NCBI GenBank assembly: GCA_900143635.1
Contig: FREY01000016.1
Coordinates: 27-62,544 of the forward strand
DNA length: 62,518 nucleotides
Reading direction: 5' to 3'
Source: Rhodobacteraceae bacterium Alg231-04
GTDB lineage: Bacteria > Pseudomonadota > Alphaproteobacteria > Rhodobacterales > Rhodobacteraceae
The notes under the pieces are model-generated. The model did not search any database and was not told where the DNA came from. It saw only the letters and a list, made by a program, of their open reading frames with translations. Below, in pieces: positions 52,090-62,044 of the stretch (positions are counted from its first letter, which is position 1; each line of letters begins with the position of its first letter). The translations under genes and the position numbers were made by a program.

Positions 52090-53063
52090 ACGCGCTCAAG
52101 TCACGCGAGGCCATTCTCGGCGGCGCAATATTGGTGCTCGTTGCGCTGATTGCGAGCCGTTTTCCCGGTTTTATCGCCCCGGCGAACATCATCGCGGTCT
52201 TTACCGACACCTCGCCGCTGATGATCCTTGCCATGGGGCAGATGGTGGTGATCCTGACCCGCTGTATCGACCTGTCAGTGGCGGCCAATCTGGCGCTGAC
52301 CGGCATGGTCTGTGCGATAATAAACGTGGCCGCTCCCGGCCTGCCAGTGGCGCTGATACTGATCTTTGCCCTGTTCATGGGGGCCGCCCTTGGCGCCATC
52401 AACGGGCTGCTGGTCTGGAAGCTGAGCATTCCGCCCATCGTGGTCACGCTGGGTACCATGACGATTTTCCGCGGCGTGATTTTTCTACTGACCGAAGGCA
52501 AATGGATCAACGCCCATGAGATGAGCCCCAGTTTTACCGGTGTGCCGCGCCAGGACATTCTGGGCCTGCCGGTGCTGGGCTGGATCGGTATTGTTGTCGC
52601 GGTCGTAATGATGGTTGTGATGGCCCGTACCACCCTTGGCCGCGCGTTTTTTGCAGTTGGCGGCAACCCGCATGCGGCGGTTTACACCGGTATCAACGTG
52701 GGCCGGACACAGTTCCTCGCCTTTGTGATCTCGGGCATGCTGGCCGGGCTAACCGGCTACCTATGGGTGGCGCGCTACGCGGTGGCTTACGTGGACATTG
52801 CCGGCGGCTTCGAGCTGGACGTGGTGGCGGCCTGCGTGATCGGCGGGATTTCCATTGCAGGCGGTGCTGGCACGGTGGTTGGCACGCTGCTGGGGGCGCT
52901 TTTCCTCGGCGTGGTAAAAAACGCCTTGCCGGTAATCGACGTCTCACCTTTCTGGCAACTCGCCATTTCCGGCGCGGCCATCATCATTGCCGTGGCCTTC
53001 AACGCCCAGTCGGGCCGGTCCAAGGGCCGTGTCATCCTTAAATCCGCGGAGCATGCACAATGA
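52086..53063 (+). CDS. rhaP: Rhamnose ABC transporter permease
   Basis: 325 residues with about nine hydrophobic segments. CIDLSVAANLALTGMVCAII and VVAACVIGGISIAGGAGTV are the CUT2 permease motifs. The rhamnose system uses two different permeases; this is the first. It overlaps both neighbours by 4 bp. Confidence 0.92.
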   Translation: MNALKSREAILGGAILVLVALIASRFPGFIAPANIIAVFTDTSPLMILAMGQMVVILTRCIDLSVAANLALTGMVCAIINVAAPGLPVALILIFALFMGAALGAINGLLVWKLSIPPIVVTLGTMTIFRGVIFLLTEGKWINAHEMSPSFTGVPRQDILGLPVLGWIGIVVAVVMMVVMARTTLGRAFFAVGGNPHAAVYTGINVGRTQFLAFVISGMLAGLTGYLWVARYAVAYVDIAGGFELDVVAACVIGGISIAGGAGTVVGTLLGALFLGVVKNALPVIDVSPFWQLAISGAAIIIAVAFNAQSGRSKGRVILKSAEHAQ

Positions 53064-54052
53064 GCCTGACCGAAACCGCCCCCCGTCAGATCCCCGACCG
53101 GCTGCGCTCTCCTCTGGCGGCAAAGCTGAAAAGCTGGGAGAGCCTGCTCCTGGCCGTGGCCATCGGGATTTTCATCCTGAACTCACTCGCCTCGCCCTAC
53201 TTTCTGAACGCCTGGAACCTTTCGGACGCCACGTTCAACTTTACCGAAAAGGCGATGATCGCCTTTGCCATGGCACTGCTGATCATCTCAGGCGAGATCG
53301 ACCTCTCGGTGGCCTCGATCATCGCGCTGGCCTCCACTGCCATGGGCGTGGCGATGGAAATGGGCGCCGGCACGCCTGTACTGGTGCTGGCTGGCCTAAC
53401 CACCGGGCTGATCTGCGGTGGCTTCAACGGCTTGCTGGTGACACGTCTCGGGTTGCCGTCCATTGTTGTCACCATCGGCACCATGAGCCTGTTTCGCGGC
53501 ATCAGCTATATCATCCTCGGCGATGGTGCATTCCGCGGATATCCAAGCGATTTTTCCTGGTTTGGTCAGGGCTATGTATTCTGGGTGATCTCGGTCGAAT
53601 TTGTGATCTTTGCCGTACTGGCGGTCTTTTATGGCGTGTTACTACACAAGACCAACTTCGGGCGCTCGGTCTATGCGATCGGCAACAATGCCACCGGAGC
53701 GCTGTTCTCCGGTATCCGGGTTGATCGGGTAAAAATGATCCTGTTCCTGCTGACCGGACTGATGGCCGGGCTGGCCGCGGTCTGTCTCACCTCGCGGCTG
53801 GGCTCTACCCGCCCGTCGATCGCCACGGGCATGGAGCTGGAAGTGGTCACCATGGTGGTACTGGGCGGGGTCAATATTCTCGGCGGATCCGGGTCCATTC
53901 CAGGGGTGGTCATCGCAGCCTTTGTCATGGGGCTGGTGACCTTCGGACTGGGCCTTTTGAACGTACCGGGCATCGTCATGTCAATATTCATAGGCCTGTT
54001 GCTGATTGGGGTCATCGCTCTGCCGCGGCTCTGGTCGATGTGGCGCGGGTGA
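53060..54052 (+). CDS. rhaQ: Rhamnose ABC transporter permease
   Basis: 330 residues with about nine hydrophobic segments; [20 protein letters not shown] and [20 protein letters not shown] are the permease motifs. Second permease of the rhamnose importer, probably a heterodimer partner of RhaP. It starts within the rhaP stop. Confidence 0.92.
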   Translation: MSLTETAPRQIPDRLRSPLAAKLKSWESLLLAVAIGIFILNSLASPYFLNAWNLSDATFNFTEKAMIAFAMALLIISGEIDLSVASIIALASTAMGVAMEMGAGTPVLVLAGLTTGLICGGFNGLLVTRLGLPSIVVTIGTMSLFRGISYIILGDGAFRGYPSDFSWFGQGYVFWVISVEFVIFAVLAVFYGVLLHKTNFGRSVYAIGNNATGALFSGIRVDRVKMILFLLTGLMAGLAAVCLTSRLGSTRPSIATGMELEVVTMVVLGGVNILGGSGSIPGVVIAAFVMGLVTFGLGLLNVPGIVMSIFIGLLLIGVIALPRLWSMWRG

Positions 54053-54066
54053 GGGAGGATTGCCGG

Positions 54067-54381
54067 ATGGAAAAAATCGCCTTTCGAATGACCCTTCACG
54101 AGGGCAAGCTAGACGAATACCGCAAACGCCATGACGAGATCTGGCCCGAGCTGGCGGCGCTGCTCAAAGACGCCGGGATCGTGGACTACTCGATCCATTA
54201 TGACCCAGAAACACGGCACCTCTTTGGCGTGCTTTGGCGGGGCGAGGACCACGGCATGAATGCCCTGCCGGAAAACCCGGTAATGCAACGCTGGTGGGCC
54301 TATATGGCCGATATCATGGAGACCAATGCTGACGGGTCTCCCGCCGCGATTGATCTTGAAACAGTGTTTCACCTTCCCTGA
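54067..54381 (+). CDS. rhaU: L-rhamnose mutarotase
   Basis: 104 residues from the ATG at 54067 with GGGAGGATT upstream. It interconverts the alpha and beta anomers of rhamnose (RhaM of E. coli, RhaU of Rhizobium). Family motifs are [26 protein letters not shown] and [12 protein letters not shown]. Its stop shares one base with the rhaK start. Confidence 0.93.
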   Translation: MEKIAFRMTLHEGKLDEYRKRHDEIWPELAALLKDAGIVDYSIHYDPETRHLFGVLWRGEDHGMNALPENPVMQRWWAYMADIMETNADGSPAAIDLETVFHLP

Positions 54382-55760
54382 TGGCCATTCCAAAACATAT
54401 TGCCGTCATCGACGTCGGAAAAACAAACGCCAAGCTGGTGCTGGTGGATGGAGAAACCCTGGAAGAACTGGCCGTGGTCACCCGGCCAAACAAAGTTCTG
54501 AACGGGCCGCCATATCCCCACTTCGATCTCGACGGACATTGGGCCTTCTTTCTCGAGCATTTGGCTGCCTTCAATGCCAGCCACGGGGTGGATGCAATTT
54601 CGGTCACCACCCACGGTGCCTCGGTGGTTCTGCTGGATCAGGACGGCGGGCTGGCGACGCCAATGCTGGACTACGAGCACACAGGACCGGACGCCTTGGC
54701 TTCAGCCTATGATGCAATCCGGCCTCCGTTCGCGGAAACCGGTTCACCTCGCCTGCCCATGGGGCTGAACATCGGCGCTCAGCTGCACTGGTTGTTTGCA
54801 CGGGATCCCGAACTTCACACGCGCACCGCCCATGTTATCACCTACCCCCAATACTGGGGCTACCGGCTGACAGGTGCCTGGGCCAGTGATGTGACCTCGC
54901 TGGGCTGCCATACCGACCTATGGAACCCTTGGAAAGGGCAGCCGTCAGCCCTGGTAGAGGCACTTGACCTCAGCAGCAAACTGGCACCCGCGCATTGCTC
55001 CTCTAAGGTTCTGGGCAGCCTGACACCCGAGGTTGTTGCGGCAACTGGCCTTGCACCAAAAACGCCGGTGGTTTGCGGCATTCATGACAGCAATGCCTCG
55101 CTTATGCCGCATCTGCTGGGACATAAAGAGGCCTTTTCGGTAGTTTCGACTGGCACATGGGTTGTGGCAATGGCAGTTGGCGGGGCCACGCGCGCATTGG
55201 ACCGGGCACGCGACACGCTGGTCAACGTCAATGCCCTTGGTGATCCGGTACCTTCTGCCCGGTTCATGGGCGGCCGAGAGTACGAACTGATCCGGGGTGG
55301 CAGCGATGTCCAGCCGACCGAGGCAGACAGGTCTGCGGTTTTGCAAAACCAGGTAATGCTTTTGCCGTCAGTGGTTCAGGAAAGCGGGCCTTTCGCAGGC
55401 TGTCAGGGCGGCTGGAGCACAGAGCCGCAGACGGATGGTCAGCGTATCTACGCCCTGTCGCTCTATCTTGCTCTCATGGCCGGGACTTGCCTGGATCTAA
55501 TCGGTGCTAAGGGACCCGTCATTGTTGAAGGTCCTTTTGCCAGAAATGTTGACTTTCTGAGTATGCTGTCAGCTCTCTGTGAAGGTGGCGTTGAGACGGC
55601 CGCTTCGGCCACCGGAACCAGCACAGGTGCGGCTTTGTTGCTTAGGAAGGAATACTGCAGCCAGACGATGCGTTTCTCGGCTCCGCAACATGAAAATTTG
55701 ATCACCGAGTACATAGCGGACTGGCACCGCCTTTCAAACGCGGCCCGGGAAAGACGCTGA
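54381..55760 (+). CDS. rhaK: FGGY-family rhamnulokinase-type sugar kinase
   Basis: 459 residues. The phosphate loop VIDVGKTNAKLVLVD is at the N-terminus, and GIHDSNASLMPHLLG and VVSTGTWVVAM are further FGGY kinase motifs. In Rhizobium RhaK is needed both for phosphorylation and for uptake by the rhamnose importer. It closes the rhaRSTPQUK operon. Confidence 0.9.
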   Translation: MAIPKHIAVIDVGKTNAKLVLVDGETLEELAVVTRPNKVLNGPPYPHFDLDGHWAFFLEHLAAFNASHGVDAISVTTHGASVVLLDQDGGLATPMLDYEHTGPDALASAYDAIRPPFAETGSPRLPMGLNIGAQLHWLFARDPELHTRTAHVITYPQYWGYRLTGAWASDVTSLGCHTDLWNPWKGQPSALVEALDLSSKLAPAHCSSKVLGSLTPEVVAATGLAPKTPVVCGIHDSNASLMPHLLGHKEAFSVVSTGTWVVAMAVGGATRALDRARDTLVNVNALGDPVPSARFMGGREYELIRGGSDVQPTEADRSAVLQNQVMLLPSVVQESGPFAGCQGGWSTEPQTDGQRIYALSLYLALMAGTCLDLIGAKGPVIVEGPFARNVDFLSMLSALCEGGVETAASATGTSTGAALLLRKEYCSQTMRFSAPQHENLITEYIADWHRLSNAARERR

Positions 55761-56088
55761 ACTATTCTAGTAAGCATCAGTTGTTGAGGAATCCGAGTTG
55801 ATCAGATGCCTCGTGTTGATGACGCGGTCGAGAATGAACTGGAGAGGAAAAACACTTCTCTTTCAGGTTCCCCTTTTGGGATGAGAGGGCGCACTGCCTC
55901 AACCTGATGATATTCAGGGGGAGCAAAAAGCTCGTCCGGCATTTGCCCATTCCAGGGTGAACGCCGGTTTTCGATAGATCTGTTGGCTAGCCGCGCTCCT
56001 GCATCAACCACGATCTCGTGGATCGTTCAGGCCTTTTGTTGCAACAACAGCCACCCATCCCAGCATTGGATTGGGCAGCTGTTTTTGT
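55761..56088. other. Gap between rhaK and the DddD-like gene
   Basis: About 330 bp between convergent genes. A 69-codon frame at 55802-56011 (minus) contains PDELFAPPEYHQVEAVRPLI but has no known domain and no ribosome site that I can see; it may be a gene relic. No convincing terminator was found. Confidence 0.4.
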
Positions 56089-58596
56089 CTAGCTGGGAAG
56101 ATATTCCTCGCTCCAGCTTTCACTAAGATCGCCAGATTTGATCATTGCGTCGATTGTGGGGTCTGCGTATCCAAGATCTTTAAGAATGGACCGCGTGGAC
56201 GTTCCAAATTTTTCTGCAGGTGTAACCGCGATTACTTTTCCACGAGCGGATCGTACTGCGTAGGGGTCAAGTTGAATAACCTCGTGACCACTGGGGTGAT
56301 CGGGATAGTTCGAAAACGAATAGCTTCCGTTGCCGATTCCTGGCTTGCCGTCTGCATCGCGCAAGTTCCGGGCGCGCAGCGCATCAAGGTTCTCACAGAC
56401 CACTGCGCCAATATCAGCCGCTTGCAGGGCTTCGATCCATTCTGATGCCGGCTGTGTCAAGAATGCATTTGCCAGATAGGCCGCGCGTTCTTCTTCTGGC
56501 AAGTCAGGAAGCTCTTCAAGCCCCTCGACATTGCGGAACGAAGGCAGATCAGCCTCGTAGGCACTAAGCAGAATATGACGCGACGCCGTACTGTAGAAAC
56601 GTGTCAGCGCGTCATAACCACTGGCATCTGGACCAGAGGGTTCATCAAACAGACCCCGTCCTTTGTAGTCAAAGGCGAACGGCACCTGCAGCAAGCCGCT
56701 GTTTGACGACAAGGATGTACGCCCGCGCCCGATACGGCCGAAGCGATATTTCTGGTACAGCGCCGCCGCGACCCCCAAAGCACCGCCAAACCCGCACATC
56801 ACATCAATTGTACCAACATGGGCGTGTTCCTCGGGCCGGTCCATTGCCCCGCCAAAGCGCAGCATGATGCCCGTGGTTGCCTGAACAAGATCGTCATAGC
56901 CGATATAGTCGGTTCTGGCCCCGCGGCGCACACCGCTGAAACAGTCAAGCTTGCAGAACAGTGCGTCAGGGTTCAGCTTCCGCAAACTATCCGCATCCAG
57001 CCCGATCTTTTTGATCTGGTTATCAGGCGCATTCCAAACGATGACATCAACAGATTTCACCAGATCTTCGAACACCTGCCGCCCATGACGGGATGTGATG
57101 TCTGCCAAGATAGAGCGCTTCCCGCGCATCTGTGACATGCCATAGATGACGGTGTTCCAGCTGTCGTACATCGGCTCGGCCGGTTCCAGCTTGATCACTT
57201 CAGCACCAAACCGTGCCAGATAGCTGGCCGAATGCGGCCCTGCGATCACATTGCACAAATCCAGCACTCGAACGCCCGTCAGCCAACCGTCCTGTGCCGG
57301 TGCTTCAGAGGGCTCCGGAATTTCAGTTCTGTGCTTCTTCAAGATCTTCAACGCTTCGTCGAAATCCACCCATCGGCGTGGAGTGGGCTGCAAAGCCTCT
57401 TCGCCGCTTTCTTCCATCCAGACAACCGGCCCTGGCTGTGTCATGTCACCGTAAACCGGATCGCGCACATCAATCATCAGACCAGACGTTTCCGCGTATT
57501 CATCGTGAATCCATTCCTGCAACCACCGTTGCGGGGCGCCGGGAATAAGCCCGCGGCCAAACATCTTTTTCCACTCGTGCGAGGTGCGGGTCATGAAGAT
57601 CTCTTTCATCCGCTCCGAGATCTTGTCGGCCCAGTCCTTGGGCATTGGATAAACCCCCAACGAGGTTTCGTGTTCCCACTCCGACCACGGCTTGTAGGTG
57701 TTTTCCTCTGAGGTCAGCCCCTCTTCAATCAAATCGCCATAGATGCCGAGCACCTCAAGGCAACGCCGCGCATGGTTTTTATGGCTGGGGCAAACGACAT
57801 AGAACATCCGCCCGTCTTTACACATGTAGCTGCGGAAGAAGGGGTCCATGAGCTCTTGCAGATCTTCATAGCTGACATTCATCGGCAGGCCTTCGACACG
57901 CCTGCGTTCGATCTCGACCTCACGCTGAGTGAGGTAACGCTCGGGCATGCCATCGACCTTGATCGAGTTGTAGCACAGCCCTTCCATCACTGCGGCCGCC
58001 AAGGGCACTTCAATCTGATCCCCCAAGCCGGTCACCTGGCGTGATTGAAGCGCCAGAACCGTCGCCGAAGCTGCGATCTGCGACGCGTATGCAGACGCAA
58101 GTGGCAGCGGCGAAAACGAAGGGTTGAGCCCCATCAGCACTCGGTTCAAGCCCATATCGGTGAACACACCGGAGCTGGCCGCCACGATGCTTTCATAGGC
58201 TCGCAATTCTCGCCGTTCAGCGTCGTTTGACGCAAACCCGGGCACCGAAATCGTAATCAACACGGGACGTTCTTCGCGTATCTCCGCGAAATCAAACCCC
58301 AGCTTAGCGATCTTTCCGGGCCGGAAATTCTCGATGATGATATCGGCCTCGGCACAGAGCGCGCGTGCCTGCTCCAGCCCTTCCTTGGACTTCAGATCAA
58401 GGCTCACAATGACTTTGTTGCGGTTCAACGTGGCGTTCGCAGGGCTGTCCCACATCGGGCCATCCGGAGGATCGATATGAACGACCGTGGCTCCCAAGTC
58501 CCCCAGCAACATCGCGACGGCGGGGCCTGCGATATACTGTCCAAAATCAACGACTTTCACGCCAGTAAGCGGCAGTTTGGAAAACGAATTACGCAT
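56089..58596 (-). CDS. dddD: DddD-like two-domain class III CoA-transferase/lyase (DMSP cleavage)
   Basis: 835 residues, two CaiB/BaiF domains in tandem (about 10-410 and 438-825), the length and layout of DddD. DddD attaches CoA to dimethylsulfoniopropionate and releases dimethyl sulfide, leaving 3-hydroxypropionyl-CoA or 3-hydroxypropionate. The C-terminal domain keeps the likely nucleophile D598 (HVGTIDVMCGF); the matching place in the N-terminal domain (SPLPLASAYAS) has no Asp, as in DddD. The N-terminus KVVDFGQYIAGPAVAMLLGD and the end ESWSEEYLPS also resemble it. Close relatives with other substrates cannot be ruled out. Confidence 0.8.
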   Translation of the reverse strand: MRNSFSKLPLTGVKVVDFGQYIAGPAVAMLLGDLGATVVHIDPPDGPMWDSPANATLNRNKVIVSLDLKSKEGLEQARALCAEADIIIENFRPGKIAKLGFDFAEIREERPVLITISVPGFASNDAERRELRAYESIVAASSGVFTDMGLNRVLMGLNPSFSPLPLASAYASQIAASATVLALQSRQVTGLGDQIEVPLAAAVMEGLCYNSIKVDGMPERYLTQREVEIERRRVEGLPMNVSYEDLQELMDPFFRSYMCKDGRMFYVVCPSHKNHARRCLEVLGIYGDLIEEGLTSEENTYKPWSEWEHETSLGVYPMPKDWADKISERMKEIFMTRTSHEWKKMFGRGLIPGAPQRWLQEWIHDEYAETSGLMIDVRDPVYGDMTQPGPVVWMEESGEEALQPTPRRWVDFDEALKILKKHRTEIPEPSEAPAQDGWLTGVRVLDLCNVIAGPHSASYLARFGAEVIKLEPAEPMYDSWNTVIYGMSQMRGKRSILADITSRHGRQVFEDLVKSVDVIVWNAPDNQIKKIGLDADSLRKLNPDALFCKLDCFSGVRRGARTDYIGYDDLVQATTGIMLRFGGAMDRPEEHAHVGTIDVMCGFGGALGVAAALYQKYRFGRIGRGRTSLSSNSGLLQVPFAFDYKGRGLFDEPSGPDASGYDALTRFYSTASRHILLSAYEADLPSFRNVEGLEELPDLPEEERAAYLANAFLTQPASEWIEALQAADIGAVVCENLDALRARNLRDADGKPGIGNGSYSFSNYPDHPSGHEVIQLDPYAVRSARGKVIAVTPAEKFGTSTRSILKDLGYADPTIDAMIKSGDLSESWSEEYLPS

Positions 58597-58638
58597 GTGA
58601 CCTCCTGTAAGACGTCAGAATTTCAAAGAGATGCCGGG

Positions 58639-60306
58639 TTAATGACCAGCCAGAATCCAGCCAGCGGCCTTCTCGGCGATCATGATTGTTGGCGAATTGG
58701 TGTTGCCGCTGGTGATTTCCGGCATGACGGATGCATCTACCACTCGCAGCCCCGCGATGCCCTTCATGCGCAGATGCGGGTCAAGAACGGCAGAGGGGTC
58801 ATCATCACGGCCCATTTTCACAGTGCCGACCGGATGAAAGATCGTGCTGGCGATGTCGCCTGCGAGACGCGCCAGTTCTTCATCTGTTTGATATTGAACG
58901 CCGGGCTTATATTCCTCGGGCTCATAGGGCTCCATCGCGGACTGAGCCATAATCTCGCGCACCTGGCGTAGGCTGTCTGCGGCGACTTTGCGATCATCCT
59001 CGGTATCCAAATAGTTCGGCACAATCCTGGGCGCATCGCGGAAATCGGATGAAGTGATCCGAACGTACCCCCGGCTGGTCGGGTTCAGGTTGCAAACGCT
59101 GACCGTCATGGCAGGAAAATCGTGCAAGTCATCGCCAAATGCCTCGAGGCTCAACGGCTGCACATGGTATTCAAGATTGGCATGGGTCCGGCCAGAGTCA
59201 GACCGGGTAAACGCGCCCAGTTGGCTAGGGGACATGCTCATCGGGCCAGACCGTTTGAACAGATATTCCAGACCGATCTTGGCCTTGCCGGCGATGGAAT
59301 TGGCCAGCGTATTCATGGTGCGCGTGCCTTTGACCTTGAACACCGCTCGGATTTGCAAGTGGTCTTGCAGGTTCTCACCTACAAAAGGCTGGTCCATGAT
59401 CACGTCGATGCCATGCTCTTTCAGCAAAGCCGCGGGGCCGATCCCCGATAGTTGCAGGATCTGTGGAGAGTTTACGGCTCCGGCAGACAGCACAACCTCT
59501 TTTGCAGCGGTCACAGTGACCGGTTTTCCAGCATGATGAACCTTAGCGCCAATACAACGCAGCGCGCTATCAGCGCCTGTTTCGAATGTCAGTTTTTCGA
59601 CTTGCGCTTCCGTCCAGATGGTCAGGTTTCTGCGCTTCTTGGCAGGGCGCAAAAATGCCTTGGACGTATTCCAACGCCAACCGGATCTCTGGTTCACATC
59701 GAAATAGCCGACGCCCGCATTGTCGCCACCGTTGAAATCATCGGTCTTCCGAATTCCGTTTTCCTCAGCAGCATCAGCGAAGCTATCAAGAACATCCCAC
59801 CGTAGACGCTGTTTCTCGATGCGCCATTCGCCGCCATGCCCGTGCATGTCCGAGAACCTGCTGTTGTTACCTGTGACCGGATCGACACCATCATCTAACT
59901 TATAGTGGTTTTCATGCGCTTTAAAATCGGCAAGCGAGTTTTCCCAGCTCCAGGCTGCTTCACCTGTCAGTTCGGCCCAGTTGTCATAATCACGTGCTTG
60001 CCCGCGCATATAGATCATGCCGTTGATCGACGAACACCCGCCCAGCGTCTTGCCGCGTGGATAAAGAAGACTGCGCCCGTTCAGGCCCTTGTCTGGCTCG
60101 GTCTTGTACATCCAGTCGGCGCGCGGATTTCCGATACAGTACAGATAGCCAACGGGGATATGTATCCAAGGGTAGGTATCTGGTTTTCCGGCTTCCACAA
60201 GAAGCACCTTGTTGGCCGGATTGGCGCTTAGGCGATTGGCCATCAAGCACCCGGCGGAGCCGCCGCCAATCACGATATAGTCGAACCCGTTCAAACCTTC
60301 AGACAT
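58639..60306 (-). CDS. GMC-family flavin dehydrogenase (DddA/choline dehydrogenase-like)
   Basis: 555 residues from the ATG at 60306, 9 nt after GGTGG. FAD loop YIVIGGGSAGCLMANRLS, GMC signatures YPRGKTLGGCSSINGMIYMR and GAVNSPQILQLSGIGP, and the C-terminal active-site His-Asn region (FHPVGTVKMG, GNTNSPTIMIAEKAA). Choline dehydrogenases are of this type, and in Halomonas the related DddA oxidises 3-hydroxypropionate to malonate semialdehyde. Next to a DddD-like gene, the DddA role is the better guess. It lies just upstream of the dddD-like gene on the same strand (42 bp gap). Confidence 0.85.
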   Translation of the reverse strand: MSEGLNGFDYIVIGGGSAGCLMANRLSANPANKVLLVEAGKPDTYPWIHIPVGYLYCIGNPRADWMYKTEPDKGLNGRSLLYPRGKTLGGCSSINGMIYMRGQARDYDNWAELTGEAAWSWENSLADFKAHENHYKLDDGVDPVTGNNSRFSDMHGHGGEWRIEKQRLRWDVLDSFADAAEENGIRKTDDFNGGDNAGVGYFDVNQRSGWRWNTSKAFLRPAKKRRNLTIWTEAQVEKLTFETGADSALRCIGAKVHHAGKPVTVTAAKEVVLSAGAVNSPQILQLSGIGPAALLKEHGIDVIMDQPFVGENLQDHLQIRAVFKVKGTRTMNTLANSIAGKAKIGLEYLFKRSGPMSMSPSQLGAFTRSDSGRTHANLEYHVQPLSLEAFGDDLHDFPAMTVSVCNLNPTSRGYVRITSSDFRDAPRIVPNYLDTEDDRKVAADSLRQVREIMAQSAMEPYEPEEYKPGVQYQTDEELARLAGDIASTIFHPVGTVKMGRDDDPSAVLDPHLRMKGIAGLRVVDASVMPEITSGNTNSPTIMIAEKAAGWILAGH

Positions 60307-60516
60307 TTTTATCATCCACCCACCCGTCGTTTCATTGCGATCTGCCTGCTGAAAGGGGCAAAGAACCGTCTTGCCTGCACACGGCATTCGAATAGCCGTG
60401 GAAGGTTCGGGGATCGGTTGCGGCTCCTCCCAGAACGCAGATTTCGATGATTTCTGGGCGACGGACGCGAAAAAACATAATGACAAATCGCACAATGCAA
60501 TATTAGAAATTTTTAT
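60307..60516. promoter_or_regulatory. Divergent promoter region of the DMSP-type cluster
   Basis: 210 bp between the GMC gene and the LysR gene. CCCAGAA (60429-60435) and TTCTGGG (60452-60458) form an inverted repeat with a 16-bp centre, a possible LysR site. The stretch 60475-60516 before the LysR start is AT-rich. The operator role is a guess from position. Confidence 0.45.
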
Positions 60517-61428
60517 ATGGACCGTTTTTCAAATATTAACAACATCTTGGCGTTTATGACTGTGGCTCGGGAGGGAAGCGTTTCACGTGCTGCTGAGGTC
60601 CTGAACCTGACCCAGCCAGCCATCAGTCACCAGATCAAACGGCTTGGAGAAGAGACGGGAATCACGCTGTTCAACAGAACACCCACCGGCCTTCAGATCA
60701 GCCATGACGGCGCCGCGGTCTTGTCTAAGGCCGAACAAGTTCTGGATGCAATAAGTGATTTCCAGCGCAGTGCCCGCCAAAGGTCTGGTCGGATTAGCGG
60801 CAAACTCAGGATTGGAACAATCGTAGACCCAGAGTTCATCCGGCTTGGTCGGATACTGGCGCGCCTGCGAACGGAGCATCCGGACATTGAAACGGAACTG
60901 ACCCACGGTGTCAGCGGCGATATTATAGCATGGCTGAAACGGGGCCAGATTGATGCAGGTTTCTATTTGTGCGGACCGGATGACCTGTCGCTGATGGGAT
61001 TGGATTGTGAAGATCCAATACATGCGATCAAACTTGCCGACTTCACCTATCGCGTGATCGGTCCTATTGGGTGGCAAAAGAAGATCGAAAATGCCGATTG
61101 GCCTGCGCTGGCGAAACTGCCTTGGATCGGCACGCCTGAAAGGTCTGTCCACTATCGCCTTTTGTCCAAAATCTACACAAATCCGGCTGATCGTTTGGGG
61201 GTTGTCGCGCGTGTCGACCAAGAGGCCTCAATGCTAGAGATGGTGCGATCCGGCATCGGTCTAAGCCTTTGTCGTGATTCCATCGCGCTCCACCAAAAGC
61301 AATCCTTCGGTCTTGCACTCTGCAATTCAGTTTCGGTGCCTGCTTGTCTATGTTTCGTCGCCTTAGAACGCCGAAAAGATAGCCCTATCCTCTCAGAGAC
61401 ACTTGACCTGTTAAAAAGTTCTTGGTGA
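60517..61428 (+). CDS. LysR-family regulator of the DMSP-type cluster
   Basis: 303 residues. Winged helix NILAFMTVAREGSVSRAAEV, then LTQPAISHQIKRLGEETGIT; effector domain from about residue 90 (GKLRIGTIVDPEFIRLGRIL, VRSGIGLSLCRDSIAL). Divergent from the GMC and dddD-like genes. LysR-type regulators accompany ddd genes in other DMSP degraders, which fits. Confidence 0.88.
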   Translation: MDRFSNINNILAFMTVAREGSVSRAAEVLNLTQPAISHQIKRLGEETGITLFNRTPTGLQISHDGAAVLSKAEQVLDAISDFQRSARQRSGRISGKLRIGTIVDPEFIRLGRILARLRTEHPDIETELTHGVSGDIIAWLKRGQIDAGFYLCGPDDLSLMGLDCEDPIHAIKLADFTYRVIGPIGWQKKIENADWPALAKLPWIGTPERSVHYRLLSKIYTNPADRLGVVARVDQEASMLEMVRSGIGLSLCRDSIALHQKQSFGLALCNSVSVPACLCFVALERRKDSPILSETLDLLKSSW

Positions 61429-62044
61429 CTGCTTGGCTGTGTTCCAAACTAAAGCAATTGGTGCAGAACCGGCATCGCGCGACCTGTTCACACAAACTCA
61501 GCCGTCACGAGGGCGAGCATCAGCGCGACCATGTTGCTCTGTGCAGATGCATTGCCGCCTCAGCATGTTCAAGCAGAAACTCATGTGTCCTTAAAGCGCC
61601 TCGGCGCCGACGCCGATCTGTGGACAAAATCTGCTGGGGCCGAGTAATCACAAGAGACAACAGTTGACGGGTTTGGGCCGTTTGCGCTGCTATTTTGCTA
61701 CTGCAGCGAATGCGCGCTACTGCGTCCGGCCTTCCAATGCACTCCTAAGTGCAGCAGAGATTGAGCATCCGCGGCGAACAGCGGCTCCGTCCGCACAGCT
61801 ACCGGTGGGCGGGCCCTTGTTGGACACACTGAGGCGAAGGTCGGCTTCGAGCCCAATGCCGCCATCTTTGCCTACCTCGGATGCTGCAGGTGCATTTAAT
61901 CGCTCGCAGCCCTTGGACGAAGCCGCTGCCGCGGCATTGGCGCTCGTGGCTGGTGTCACCTGCTGATCAGAACGTGGTGATTTTGTGATCTGATGAACTT
62001 GTCTGACGATTGGTCCCTTCTCAGTCGATTGACAGGAGGTTCCG
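61429..62044. other. Gap upstream of the terminal recombinase gene
   Basis: About 620 bp. A 100-codon frame at 61664-61966 has a low-complexity, Ala/Ser/Pro-rich product without a domain or ribosome site; I take it as part of the flank of the mobile element that begins at about 62.0 kb. TTGACAGGAGG just before 62045 supplies the ribosome site of the recombinase. Confidence 0.4.

Noticed and set aside
61664-61966. 100-codon frame rich in Ala, Ser and Pro
   Set aside because: No ribosome site or domain; low-complexity product; probably non-coding flank of the adjacent mobile element.
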